Positions 1 to 7,736 of a stretch of 64,000 nucleotides of DNA are shown here, one piece after another (position 1 is the first letter of the stretch; each line of letters starts with the position of its first letter). The translations under genes and the position numbers were made by a program. The stretch is from Ornithinibacillus caprae (GTDB lineage: Bacteria > Bacillota > Bacilli > Bacillales > Amphibacillaceae): NCBI RefSeq assembly GCF_009728145.1, contig NZ_WOCA01000003.1:124001-188000 (forward strand), read 5' to 3'. The notes under the pieces are model-generated. The model saw only the letters and a program-made list of their open reading frames with translations, ran no database searches and was not told where the DNA came from.

Positions 1-291
1 CAAAAACAATATACCAGTTATCTGGAACAATAAATGGTCCCCATATTTCGACACTACTATCATCAAGGTCAGCATCAAATCCCACAACACCTATCAATTC
101 ATTATTTTCATATGCTCCAACAAAACTATCAAAATATTTAACTTCCGAAATATCATCTATCATGCATTTTTCAATTTCTTTCTGATCTTTGCCACAATAA
201 CCAATATGCGATTCTTCAATCCTATTTAACTGTGAGATTAATCTCGATACTTTTTCTACATCTTCTTATCAATTACTTTAATTTCTAACAT
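1..291 (-). pseudogene. GNAT-type acetyltransferase, frameshifted and cut by window edge
   Basis: Leftward gene that runs off the left edge. A GGAGG ribosome site at 300-304 precedes ATG at 289-291. The frame reads MLEIKVIDKKM and stops at TAG, but the neighbouring frame carries on with EDVEKVSRLISQLNR, then FVGAYENNELIGVVGFD and WGPFIVP, which looks like the N-terminal half of a GNAT fold. Adding one A near 263-267 (GAT-AAA-GAA-GAT in place of GATAAGAAGAT) restores one frame. The acetyl-CoA binding motif would lie outside the window, so the GNAT call rests on overall resemblance. It may be a true pseudogene or a homopolymer sequencing error. Confidence 0.6.
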
Positions 292-806
292 CTCAATTTC
301 CTCCTTCCCTAATAATTTGGTTAACATTTTCCTTTTAGTTTAAGTGATTACCTTATTGTTCAACTCTTGCCCCGTTTGCTGAAGAGCTATTTACTAATAC
401 TTTTGTAACTTTATATACGAAGATCCCAGCATATAGTTTCAATGACCATAAGTTAAATGAATGTTATTTAATACAAAATACTATCTTCAGTACACCATTA
501 TTTCCGAGAATCTCTAGTTTTAAAATCTGCCATAATCTCTCTATTTTCTTATTAAACAATCTACTGGTTTAGTTCAATATTCCTATATATAAATACTAAC
601 ATAATATTCCCAAAATAATACCGAGATTTTACAATAGAAAAAGACGATCAACTATGATCGCCTTCTCAAACTATCACCCCGTCACTTAAATTAATAGATC
701 GATCTAAACGATCCTTTCGAGTTTGAGAGTTTGGAGCAATACTTAGGCAAAAATTGAATAGATTTTGCCTAAGTCCTACGTTCCTTCTATTTTTTGATAT
801 CTCTAT
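292..806. other. Intergenic stretch with one family-B repeat
   Basis: No convincing gene on either strand. It contains the leftmost copy of the intergenic module (592-664) and, closer to the DUF1048 gene at 807, a 12-nt inverted repeat with arms at about 741-752 and 763-774 (ACTTAGGCAAAA and its complement). That hairpin sits 33 nt past the stop codon of the leftward operon and could end it, although no U-run follows. Confidence 0.5.
592..664. repeat. Family-B intergenic module, copy 1
   Basis: The AT-rich box AATACTAACATAATATTCC (592-610) is followed about 30 nt later by a hairpin with arms GACGATCA and TGATCGCC (643-662). Read leftward, the hairpin ends in a T-run and would terminate the DUF1048 operon. 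The same box-plus-hairpin order recurs up to 39.8 kb. Confidence 0.75.
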
Positions 807-1118
807 CTATTTTTTATTGACTGATTCCTGATAAAGATCAGCGTACGTTTTAGAATCTTTAATCAGCGCGTCGCAGAAATCAGCAACGTCTGTTCCTGTG
901 ACTTCAAGCACATCTTTTCCAGCTGCTGCGCCCTCTTCAAAGAAGCTGAGAATTTCCGAGAGCAGTCCGATACCTTCGTTTAGCTCAACTGGACCGACTT
1001 TGAAGAGATATTTTTGGACCTCTTTATAAACAATTTGGTAATCTTGTGGAAGTGCTTTGACACGCGAAACATGAGCTCTCCATTCTTTTTTACCTTCGAT
1101 TATTTTTTTGATACTCAT
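807..1118 (-). CDS. DUF1048 family protein
   Basis: A 103-residue protein of the DUF1048 family, function unknown. Recognisable family features are the basic, alpha-helical N-terminus, the KALPQDYQIVYKEVQKYLF segment, the FFEEGAAAGKDVLEVTG segment and the closing VADFCDALIKD. No signal peptide or membrane segment, so probably cytoplasmic. Its ATG overlaps the stop of the preceding DUF1048 gene by 4 nt (ATGA), indicating translational coupling. It is the last gene of the leftward PadR-DUF1048-ABC-DUF1048-DUF1048 cluster and is one of three paralogues there. Members of this family commonly sit next to PadR regulators and DrrAB-type exporters, so a role in that exporter system is an inference. 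Confidence 0.88.
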   Translation of the reverse strand: MSIKKIIEGKKEWRAHVSRVKALPQDYQIVYKEVQKYLFKVGPVELNEGIGLLSEILSFFEEGAAAGKDVLEVTGTDVADFCDALIKDSKTYADLYQESVNKK

Positions 1119-1468
1119 TTCAAACCTCCTAATTTTCTTGCTACGTTCTTGTTGAGTTGTTCACGCCATTTATCTCTATACTTTTTTGCGCCTTCATCAC
1201 CTACAAGTGCTGCGCAGAAACCTTTGATATCATCTCCTAGTACTTCTTCGATGCTCTGACCGTCTGCTGATGTCACTTCAAGCAGTTCAAGAGCACTTTC
1301 AAGAATTGGCATCAGATTACGACCCGTGAAATCTCCATGAATCCAAAGATTGCTTATTATTTCTTTCCAAGCAGTTTGAAATTCAGCTGGCAAGACTTTT
1401 GCTCGCTCTTCAAAACCTTTCATTTCTTTAGTCATATCGCTGCCGGTTATTTTTTCTAAAAAGTTCAT
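1115..1468 (-). CDS. DUF1048 family protein
   Basis: A 117-residue DUF1048 paralogue: FLEKITGSDMTKEMKGFEER at the N-terminus, KVLPAEFQTAWKEIISNLW in the middle, then DIKGFCAALVGDEG near the end, aligning segment by segment with the proteins at 807 and 3416. Start ATG follows AAAGGAGGAGACGAC. It lies 120 nt downstream of the permease gene and overlaps the next DUF1048 gene by 4 nt. The family's biochemical role is not known; three copies around one exporter suggest a multi-subunit or specialised accessory role, which is inference. Confidence 0.88.
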   Translation of the reverse strand: MNFLEKITGSDMTKEMKGFEERAKVLPAEFQTAWKEIISNLWIHGDFTGRNLMPILESALELLEVTSADGQSIEEVLGDDIKGFCAALVGDEGAKKYRDKWREQLNKNVARKLGGLK

Positions 1469-1588
1469 TGTCGTCTCCTCCTTTAAGATACTAAGCTGTT
1501 CAGCAAAGTTCTATAAAATAATCGCATCATTGAGTTTATGATGTTGCTTTTCATCTCACGATTTTGCTCTCAACATTAACTATTATTT

Positions 1589-2338
1589 TTACCCTAATTG
1601 GCGTTTAAATGCTTTACTTGCGATCAAGTAAGCGATAACCATGATCCCCACACACCAGGCGAGCGCAATCCAGATATCATTACCGACAGTCCCCTCATAT
1701 AAGAGGGCACGAATTGAATTCACGATTGAAGTCACGGGTTGGTTCTCAGCGAACGCACGAACAATTTTAGGCATGGTTTCCGTGGGCACAAAGGCCGAAC
1801 TGATAAACGGCAGGAAAATCAGCGGATACGAGTATGCTGTTGCCCCTTCCATAGACCCTGCTGTCAATCCGGGAATGACCGCCAGCCATGTCAGCGCCAG
1901 TGTAAACAGCCCTAGAATCCCAACTACCGCTAGCCAAGCCAGGATATCAGCGTTTGATCGGAACCCCATTAAGAGAGCAACGAGAATAACCACTAAGACG
2001 GTAAGCCCATTAGAAACAAGTGAGGTCAACACGTGAGCCCACAATATCGACGAGCGTTTTATTGGCATGGTAATGAAACGTGCCATCAGTCCACTCTTTA
2101 CATCCGTAAATAGCCTCAAAGAAGTGTATGCAACGCCTGATGCAATAGTGATCAACAGAATTCCTGGTAATAAATAATTGACATAATTGTCCGTTCCAGT
2201 TTCTATAGCACCACCAAATACGTAGACAAACAGCAACATCATCATAATCGGCGTAATCGCCACCGTTATTATCGTATCCGGACTACGCATAATATTACGC
2301 ATTAATCGCCCTAGTAATACACCAGTTTTACTTTTCAT
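1589..2338 (-). CDS. ABC-2 type exporter permease (DrrB-like)
   Basis: A 249-residue integral membrane protein with about six hydrophobic segments (roughly 22-42, 54-74, 102-126, 136-160, 168-188 and 220-242), the size and layout of ABC-2 permeases of the daunorubicin-resistance DrrB type. The ATG at 2338 directly abuts the stop of the ATPase gene, so the two subunits are translated together. Together with the ATPase it should form an exporter for a small lipophilic compound; the substrate cannot be read from sequence. Confidence 0.92.
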   Translation of the reverse strand: MKSKTGVLLGRLMRNIMRSPDTIITVAITPIMMMLLFVYVFGGAIETGTDNYVNYLLPGILLITIASGVAYTSLRLFTDVKSGLMARFITMPIKRSSILWAHVLTSLVSNGLTVLVVILVALLMGFRSNADILAWLAVVGILGLFTLALTWLAVIPGLTAGSMEGATAYSYPLIFLPFISSAFVPTETMPKIVRAFAENQPVTSIVNSIRALLYEGTVGNDIWIALAWCVGIMVIAYLIASKAFKRQLG

Positions 2339-3100
2339 TTACTTCTCCTCCTTTTTGCCGGTGATCGCGAGGAAAATTTCCTCCAATGTCGGCTGTTTCT
2401 CGATGTACTCCACTTTCGTTGGCGGGAACATCTCCTTTAGTTCGGTAAGGGTTCCAGTCGTGATGATTTTTCCTCCATGCAGGATGGCAATACGATCCGC
2501 AAGTTGTTCGGCTTCCTCCAGGTACTGGGTTGTAAGCAATATGGTTGTGCCACCCTCGGAGAGCTCCTTAACGGTATCCCAGACTTCAATCCGTGCTTCA
2601 GGGTCAAGCCCTGTGGTGGGTTCGTCAAGAAAAATGACTGCAGGAGTTCCGATCAGGCTCATCGCGATGTCTAGCCTACGCTTCATTCCGCCAGAATATT
2701 TGTCAGCACGGCGGTTCGCAGCATCGGTTAAATTGAATTTTGCAAGTAGATTGTCGGTGACTTGAGCGGGATTGGAAACTCCCCGCAACTTGGCAATCAT
2801 CATCAGATTTTCCCGACCGGTTTGCATATCATCTAAAGCTGCAAATTGTCCTGTTAGGCTGATGCTTTGGCGAACATGTTCCGGGTTCCGCTGAACGTCA
2901 AAACCACAAATACTTACCTCCCCACCATCTGGCTTCAGCAGCGTCGAAAAGATATTGACTGCAGTGGTCTTGCCTGCTCCGTTTGAGCCCAGCAGTGCGA
3001 AAATTTCGCCACGCTGCACCTCAAAATCCACCCCTTTTAAAACTTCTTTGTCTTTAAAGGATTTTGTTAACCCTTTTACAGAGATCGCTGTATTACTCAT
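2339..3100 (-). CDS. ABC transporter ATP-binding protein (DrrA-like)
   Basis: A 253-residue ATPase. Walker A GSNGAGKT at about 38-45, Q-loop around LTGQFAALD, signature YSGGMKRR at about 135-142, Walker B VIFLDEPTTGLD at about 155-166. The switch region reads TTQYLEEAEQLADRI, with Gln where most ABC ATPases have His, as is typical of the DrrA drug-export branch. It powers the adjacent permease. A 315-nt gap separates it from the upstream DUF1048 gene, which suggests its own promoter or an attenuated read-through. Confidence 0.95.
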   Translation of the reverse strand: MSNTAISVKGLTKSFKDKEVLKGVDFEVQRGEIFALLGSNGAGKTTAVNIFSTLLKPDGGEVSICGFDVQRNPEHVRQSISLTGQFAALDDMQTGRENLMMIAKLRGVSNPAQVTDNLLAKFNLTDAANRRADKYSGGMKRRLDIAMSLIGTPAVIFLDEPTTGLDPEARIEVWDTVKELSEGGTTILLTTQYLEEAEQLADRIAILHGGKIITTGTLTELKEMFPPTKVEYIEKQPTLEEIFLAITGKKEEK

Positions 3101-3415
3101 ACTTTTTCCTCCTTATAATAAGCGCATCAAGACTTGCTAGATCCGGAATTTAGGCGCTTTGTCTGATAAGTGATCGAGTTATTTGCCTGCAAACAAAGCA
3201 TGGTCATGATCCGGTCGAGCTTCTTGTGCATGTAAATTGTCTAAATCTATCTACTTAGTCTGACTGATATTCTGTATTACTTACTACCATATTAAAATTG
3301 AACTGAATAGTGAAGTGACTATTTTCATTTGTATTCAGCTATTCAGTCGAGATGCTCTATTAAATATGCTATATGGTAACCTAATTCAAATCTACATGAT
3401 ACTAGAATTTCGTCA
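3101..3415. promoter_or_regulatory. Regulatory gap before the ABC exporter genes
   Basis: No gene in these 315 nt, but three sequence structures. GTATTACTTACTACC at 3274-3288 closely resembles the complement of the perfect-arm palindrome upstream of padR (4145-4160), so it may be a second PadR operator. A 9-nt inverted repeat, ACTGAATAG at 3302-3310 and CTATTCAGT at 3339-3347, could form a hairpin. AAGCGC/GCGCTT arms at 3119-3124 and 3155-3160 enclose the region just ahead of the ATPase ribosome site. The operator idea is inference from resemblance. Confidence 0.4.
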
Positions 3416-3754
3416 TTAGTCACGACCAATTGTATCGTTCAACTTCGTGCGATGTTTGTCCTTCCAAGTCTTCGCATCCTTTACTAGTTCTTCACAGAAA
3501 GAGGCAACGTCCTCACCCGTAAGCTCAGTGACTTTCTTACCTGACGCTACACCTTCCTCAAAAAGGTCGAGAATGCCACCAAAAATACGGCTAATGTCCT
3601 TCCAGTCGGTAAGGCCACCAGCAGTCCACATATATTTTTGGATCGCTTTGTAAGCGTTATGGTACTCACTTGGAAGTGCCTTCGCACGCGCCTCCATCGC
3701 CTTCCATTCCCGCTTTTCCTCCATACTTCCGATAATTTTTTCAATAAAACCCAT
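3416..3754 (-). CDS. DUF1048 family protein
   Basis: A 112-residue DUF1048 protein: [20 protein letters not shown], then [33 protein letters not shown] and [12 protein letters not shown]. The start follows GGAGAAGGTAAT. It begins 1 nt after the stop of padR, so regulator and DUF1048 are one transcription unit. This tight pairing of PadR with DUF1048 is the strongest clue that DUF1048 works with, or is controlled by, the PadR regulator. No enzymatic motif is visible. Confidence 0.9.
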   Translation of the reverse strand: MGFIEKIIGSMEEKREWKAMEARAKALPSEYHNAYKAIQKYMWTAGGLTDWKDISRIFGGILDLFEEGVASGKKVTELTGEDVASFCEELVKDAKTWKDKHRTKLNDTIGRD

Positions 3755-3755
3755 A

Positions 3756-4094
3756 TTACCTTCTCCTTTTGATTTCTTTAGTTTTGAGTTCGTTCATTTT
3801 ACTTGAGATGAAATCCCATTTTTCCCAAAAAATTTCAAGTTGCTTTTGACCTGCTGCGTTGAGTGTGTAAAATTTTCTTGGTGGTCCCACAGTAGATCGC
3901 TTTTTCTCGATGTCCACCAAATTGTTTTTCTCAAGGCGCATGGTAATTGTATAAACTGTGCCTTCAACCACATCAGTGAAACCAAGTTCTCGTAGGTGCT
4001 GTGTGATTTCATAGCCGTAAGTTTCGCCACGACTGATGATCTCAAGCACACACCCCTCAAGCACCCCTTTGAGCATTTCTGTGATATTTTCCAA
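3756..4094 (-). CDS. PadR family transcriptional regulator
   Basis: A winged-helix repressor of the PadR family: [20 protein letters not shown], then [19 protein letters not shown] and the wing segment [10 protein letters not shown], with a short C-terminal dimerisation helix. The leftward frame is open from GTG at 4103, but TTG at 4094 has the better ribosome site (GGGTGAT, 5 nt before it) and gives the usual family N-terminus [10 protein letters not shown], about 112 residues. It probably represses its own operon through the palindromes at 4128-4195 and perhaps 3274-3288, responding to a compound exported by the ABC system. Confidence 0.9.
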   Translation of the reverse strand: MENITEMLKGVLEGCVLEIISRGETYGYEITQHLRELGFTDVVEGTVYTITMRLEKNNLVDIEKKRSTVGPPRKFYTLNAAGQKQLEIFWEKWDFISSKMNELKTKEIKRRR

Positions 4095-4127
4095 ATTAAT
4101 CACCCATTTGTATTTAATTATATTTTT

Positions 4128-4195
4128 CAGTACTCTGTATCACAGGTATTAAGTAATACCGATTACCACTATATAGTAATGCAGAATACCATCAC
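4128..4195 (-). promoter_or_regulatory. Probable padR promoter/operator region
   Basis: Two inverted repeats sit within 30 nt upstream of padR: GGTATT-AAGT-AATACC at 4145-4160 and ACTATATAGT at 4168-4177, flanked by ATTAC and GTAAT. PadR-type repressors bind palindromes over their own promoters, so these are good operator candidates. No clear -35/-10 pair could be assigned. Confidence 0.5.
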
Positions 4196-4246
4196 TTGTC
4201 AAGCACAAATTTTTCTTAAAAAAAACATTATTATGGGATGGAGCTT

Positions 4247-4522
4247 TTATTTACTTATTTTCACAAATTGAAGAATGATAAAGTTTAACCAAGTTATTAT
4301 TGGGATAGCAAATATTAAGAAATACAGACCTGAATGCCCGAAACCAAAAGTTCTTGTTTCATCATTCATACTGTATAGAACCCACGTTGCTATTAATAAA
4401 ATTAGTGTGTTTAAACAAAAAGCTGATAACATACTCACCATTTTATTACTTTTCTTTTTTAAGTACAGAACAGATACAACCGTTGAAATAAATAAAGAAA
4501 GTAAAATTATAGCATAAATCAA
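4247..4522 (-). CDS. Small three-helix membrane protein
   Basis: A 91-residue protein with three hydrophobic helices (about 2-21, 30-50 and 66-87) and basic loops (LKKKSNK). The start is TTG, preceded at some distance by GGAGGG and more closely by GGGTG, so the exact start is uncertain. I do not recognise a family. It stands alone between padR and the DUF5412-like gene, in the same orientation. Confidence 0.6.
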   Translation of the reverse strand: MIYAIILLSLFISTVVSVLYLKKKSNKMVSMLSAFCLNTLILLIATWVLYSMNDETRTFGFGHSGLYFLIFAIPIITWLNFIILQFVKISK

Positions 4523-4686
4523 ATCTACACCCTACCCTCCATAATGATAATATGTCGAAAGTCATCTTAATTTATAAGATACCAAAAGACAATTAATTAA
4601 GATTTCCTAGTATAACTAATAGTTCAGTTGAATAACGGATTCATCTTCCCTTTTGAAATAACAAACGTGTAAAAGTAAAAGAGATA

Positions 4687-5190
4687 TTAGTTTTGGTAGC
4701 ATGTCTCATATTCGTCTTTCATTATCAAACTTTTACAAGCTAAACCATTTTCGTGATAAATCTCTTTACCAACTTCTAACTTGATACTTCTATTTGAATT
4801 CGGATAATCCGGTTCATTATTTAGAATGTACAGTGTATCTTCATCCAACCATTCCATAGAAAAATTACTTTTTGCATCACTATAATATACCATTTGAACA
4901 TTATTATTCTCATTATTGTTAGTGATTTCAACCCTTACATTAACACCGCCTGCTGCACCACCATATAGTTCATAATAAGCATTAGCCGTGTATTTTTCAG
5001 TGGGGGATGTTACAGGACCAGGTCCCTTTTGGGTAAATTCTCTATCAATCTCACTAAATGTAAAGAAATACACTTCATATATATAGATTGAGGAAGCCAG
5101 AATAACTCCTAATAACGTTACAATCAGCATTTTTTTGGGAAAAGCCTTCTTTTTAATGAAAGAAATTATTATGTTAGTGCATAAAATCAA
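4687..5190 (-). CDS. DUF5412-like membrane-anchored protein
   Basis: A 167-residue protein with an N-terminal membrane anchor (about 20-43) and an extracytoplasmic domain containing SPTEKYTANAYYELYGGAAG, VRVEITNN and WLDEDTLYI, resembling DUF5412 proteins of Bacilli. The TTG start at 5190 has no clear ribosome site. The frame stays open for 19 more codons upstream, all hydrophobic, beginning with ATT at 5247 right after AGAAGGTGG, so the true protein may start at a rare ATT codon and have two membrane helices. Function unknown. Confidence 0.65.
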   Translation of the reverse strand: MILCTNIIISFIKKKAFPKKMLIVTLLGVILASSIYIYEVYFFTFSEIDREFTQKGPGPVTSPTEKYTANAYYELYGGAAGGVNVRVEITNNNENNNVQMVYYSDAKSNFSMEWLDEDTLYILNNEPDYPNSNRSIKLEVGKEIYHENGLACKSLIMKDEYETCYQN

Positions 5191-5350
5191 AAATAATATA
5201 ACCGTAATGAATGAAATTAAGAGACCAACTAATAGTAAAATAATAATCCACCTTCTTTAGTTCATTAATATCGTACCGACAGTTCTTTAAAATTCATACA
5301 TCAATTCCCCAAGTAAGAAGAAATATTTCTAATATATGAAATCTCCATAA

Positions 5351-5511
5351 TTAATGTTGATTTAGATACTTTGTTATCCCGTAAAAAATAATTGCTTTTT
5401 CAGTTAAAATCTTAAATCCATTTTTAACAACATTTTTAGTTCCTTCATCTAATGGCTCCATTACCCATTGATCATATAAGAAATGGACGGTTAAAATCCC
5501 CGTCCAATATC
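5351..5511 (-). pseudogene. Orphan open frame, possible 3' gene fragment
   Basis: Immediately after the stop of the membrane protein at 5512 an open frame of about 53 codons reads YWTGILTVHF, then LYDQWVMEPLDEGTKNVV and KAIIFYGITKYLNQH before TAA at 5351-5353. Its composition looks protein-like, but there is no plausible start codon or ribosome site, so I read it as the 3' remnant of a lost gene. I do not recognise the family. Confidence 0.3.
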
Positions 5512-6006
5512 CTACCTAGTTTTTCTAGAATCAGTAACCATAATATAGATAGTAAGGATAATACAGATTAATAGAGTGGTATGAAACATGGTATGTAGCG
5601 TATTTGGAACAATACCATTTAATTCGGGGAGAAAAGAATGTGTATCTCCAAACATTTGGTTATACCTCTCAACTCTTTGTTCAGCACCATACCCAAAGAA
5701 ATAAGGGATCCACCAATCTATTAACACACCTGCAAAGATACATATCTGATGGATAACTAGCCAGAGCTTTATCCAAATCGGATACCTCTTCCCTATAAAA
5801 ATCACAACAAACGTCATTAATAATAAAATTTGGACTACACCGATCAGTGTTACTAGGAAAAGTTCGTTAAAGGATCGGTCTTCAGCAATCGCTTGAACAT
5901 CATTTAATGAACCTAATGGTACCCAATCTTGTACAATCATGAATAATAATATAAAACTAAATCCAGCCAATAGTAGCTTCTCGGAAAAGCGAATATCCCT
6001 TTTCAC
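5512..6006 (-). CDS. Four-helix membrane protein of unknown function
   Basis: A 164-residue protein with four hydrophobic helices (about 9-27, 47-70, 78-98 and 137-156). A conserved-looking polar stretch between helices 3 and 4 (DWWIPYFFGYGAEQ, then RYNQMFGDTHSFLP) may face outside. The start ATG follows TCTGGAGGGATTCGTTGTGAAA; the GTG/ATG choice is ambiguous by a few residues. I know of similar hypothetical proteins in Bacilli but no function. It stands alone. Confidence 0.7.
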   Translation of the reverse strand: MKRDIRFSEKLLLAGFSFILLFMIVQDWVPLGSLNDVQAIAEDRSFNELFLVTLIGVVQILLLMTFVVIFIGKRYPIWIKLWLVIHQICIFAGVLIDWWIPYFFGYGAEQRVERYNQMFGDTHSFLPELNGIVPNTLHTMFHTTLLICIILTIYIMVTDSRKTR

Positions 6007-6117
6007 AACGAATCCCTCCAGAAATGTAATTACAATTTCTTTTTGTATTTACCTGTTGTATTGGTAACATGAGCATGTCGATACTCCTGTACCCTATATT
6101 AGTGTTCCATTTCCCAT

Positions 6118-6708
6118 TTAAACTGAGAAGTCATCAATTATTTCTACTACTTCGATGTTTCCATTAATCAAAAGTTCTGGAAGTTCGTTTTTAACATTAC
6201 CCTTCCAATATTCTCTGGCTTGTTCTATTTTTTGACTGAAAGGAGCTCCATCCTCTTTGGGCAATAAGTTGCCATCCCCCTCAAACGAATTCCCATCTAC
6301 TCGAAGTTTTACAATCTGTAAAACATTACGATTATAAGAATCAAATATTTCTTTCCATTTCAGTCCGTCTTCATAGCTTTTTGCAGCATATAAACAAGAT
6401 AATCTGGAAGGATATGCAGGGTAGTCATGTAGTCTAACCATTTCTACGACCACTTCTCTAATAGCTCTAATTGTTTGATTCATATACTTAGAAGCTACTT
6501 CAGCATTTTCTTTATTCATGTTCAATCCTTCACTTGTAAAGCTACTATTTAAAATTTGAGTAAAGTCTTCTCCTTTAGTATTCCGTTGTTCCCTCTCAAA
6601 AAAGAATCTATATAAGGTATTTTTTTGGTTCTTATCAAAGTTTATGAGTTGGCCAAGACTCATTTTTTTCCTCGTTACTATGTGATACACATACTTTTCG
6701 TTCTCCAT
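6118..6708 (-). CDS. DUF2441 family protein
   Basis: About 196 residues, soluble. The N-terminus [20 protein letters not shown] and the following [19 protein letters not shown] are the hallmark of DUF2441, found in Bacilli and without known function. A continuous frame begins six codons earlier at 6726, but AGGAG lies 7 nt ahead of the ATG at 6708, giving [11 protein letters not shown], which fits the family. A 60-nt gap separates it from the acetyltransferase upstream. Confidence 0.8.
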   Translation of the reverse strand: MENEKYVYHIVTRKKMSLGQLINFDKNQKNTLYRFFFEREQRNTKGEDFTQILNSSFTSEGLNMNKENAEVASKYMNQTIRAIREVVVEMVRLHDYPAYPSRLSCLYAAKSYEDGLKWKEIFDSYNRNVLQIVKLRVDGNSFEGDGNLLPKEDGAPFSQKIEQAREYWKGNVKNELPELLINGNIEVVEIIDDFSV

Positions 6709-6788
6709 GTTTAATCTCCTATTCATTCTCCATTTTACTAGATTCGTTTAGTTGAACGAGATCCTTAGGAAAATTCTAATCGCTTATT

Positions 6789-7331
6789 TTATTGTTTTAT
6801 AATCCCATAATAAACAAGGTCTTCATATTGGTTTTCCTTGGTTATGTGATCTTTTAAGATCCCTTCCTGATTCATACCTATTTTCTGCAGCACTCTACCT
6901 GAAGCAGGGTTTGAGTTGAAATGACGAGCAAACACCTTATGATATTCCTTTTCATGAAAGGCAAAATCTAGCATAGCTTTACTAGCCTCTGTAGCATAGC
7001 CATTCCCCCAATATTCTTCGCCAATCCAATACGCCATTTCTCCATTATTAAAGTTTTGATTATTCGATAATGCAATTGCACCATATAATTTTCCTGTTGC
7101 CTTATCTGTAATAGCTAATTCATAGGATTTATTATTATTAAAATTACTTAAATGATTTTCTATCCAGGATAACGCATCCTCATTGGAGTACGGGTATGGA
7201 AGATATAATGTGTTCCTATAAATATTATAATTATTACAAAGTCTAGTAACCTCCAATGCATCTGAGGTTTCAAATAGTCTTAGCAATAATCTATTAGTAG
7301 CAATTGTTTTATTTTGATTGTCATAAGTCAA
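6789..7331 (-). CDS. GNAT acetyltransferase, RimJ/RimL type
   Basis: A 180-residue acetyltransferase. The N-terminal TNRLLLRLFETSDALEV begins the fold, AYWIGEEYWGNGYATEA (about 113-129) carries the acetyl-CoA binding motif, and HFNSNPASGRVLQKIGMNQEG is the typical RimJ/L motif-B stretch. It should transfer acetyl from acetyl-CoA to an amine, possibly a protein N-terminus or a small molecule; the substrate is unknown. It stands alone with a family-B box about 180 nt upstream of its start. Confidence 0.9.
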   Translation of the reverse strand: MTYDNQNKTIATNRLLLRLFETSDALEVTRLCNNYNIYRNTLYLPYPYSNEDALSWIENHLSNFNNNKSYELAITDKATGKLYGAIALSNNQNFNNGEMAYWIGEEYWGNGYATEASKAMLDFAFHEKEYHKVFARHFNSNPASGRVLQKIGMNQEGILKDHITKENQYEDLVYYGIIKQ

Positions 7332-7661
7332 AGTTAATCCCCCTCAACGGTTTTAATGTTAGCGCAATTTTCTTAAAAGTTTATGAATTCATTGTAAAAA
7401 GAACGAAAAATTATCTTGTTCTCAAGAGTTTGGTGTTCCCATGATCAAGCTTCGTCAATATAAATCCAGCTATCATGTTGGAACTTCCCAAGTTTAAAAT
7501 CTTTATACATCAATACTAACATAATATTCCAAAAATATAACTCTATTATAACGACCACTCTTTATGATTGCACCAACTAGTTAAAATGAAGTTTGAAATT
7601 ATATTGATAATATCAGACCCCTCCGTTATTATAAACATAATTATAGAATGGAGTGATTATT
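7332..7661. other. Intergenic stretch between divergent genes
   Basis: 330 nt separating the leftward acetyltransferase from the rightward leader peptide. It holds one family-B box at 7512-7539 and, about 15-30 nt downstream, a decayed hairpin (GACCACTC, TTTATGATTGC). No further gene is supported. Confidence 0.5.
7512..7539. repeat. Family-B box, copy 2
   Basis: CAATACTAACATAATATTCC followed by AAAAATATAA, identical over 19 nt to copies at 592, 15505, 27952 and 35153. The associated hairpin half has decayed. It lies upstream of the leftward acetyltransferase at 6789. Confidence 0.75.
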
Positions 7662-7736
7662 ATGAAAACTAATAATTATATACGCGATGATCGATGGGAT
7701 AAACAAAAATTAAGGAGGAAATATAAATTTGGCTGA
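7662..7736 (+). CDS. 24-codon leader peptide overlapping the methyltransferase
   Basis: ATG at 7662 follows a GGAGTGATT ribosome site and opens a short frame MKTNNYIRDDRW then DKQKLRRKYKFG, ending with TGA at 7734-7736. Its last codons overlap the TTG start of the methyltransferase (7729) in another frame, and the AGGAGG of the methyltransferase lies inside it. This arrangement suits translational coupling. The peptide is polar and basic with no recognisable family. Its reality is inferred only from the ribosome site and overlap. Confidence 0.45.
   Translation: MKTNNYIRDDRWDKQKLRRKYKFG

Noticed and set aside
1014-1259. Rightward frames antisense to the DUF1048 and ABC genes (also 1641-2036, 2355-2765, 3447-3653)
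   Set aside because: They mirror strongly supported leftward genes and have no independent start signals or protein-like motifs.
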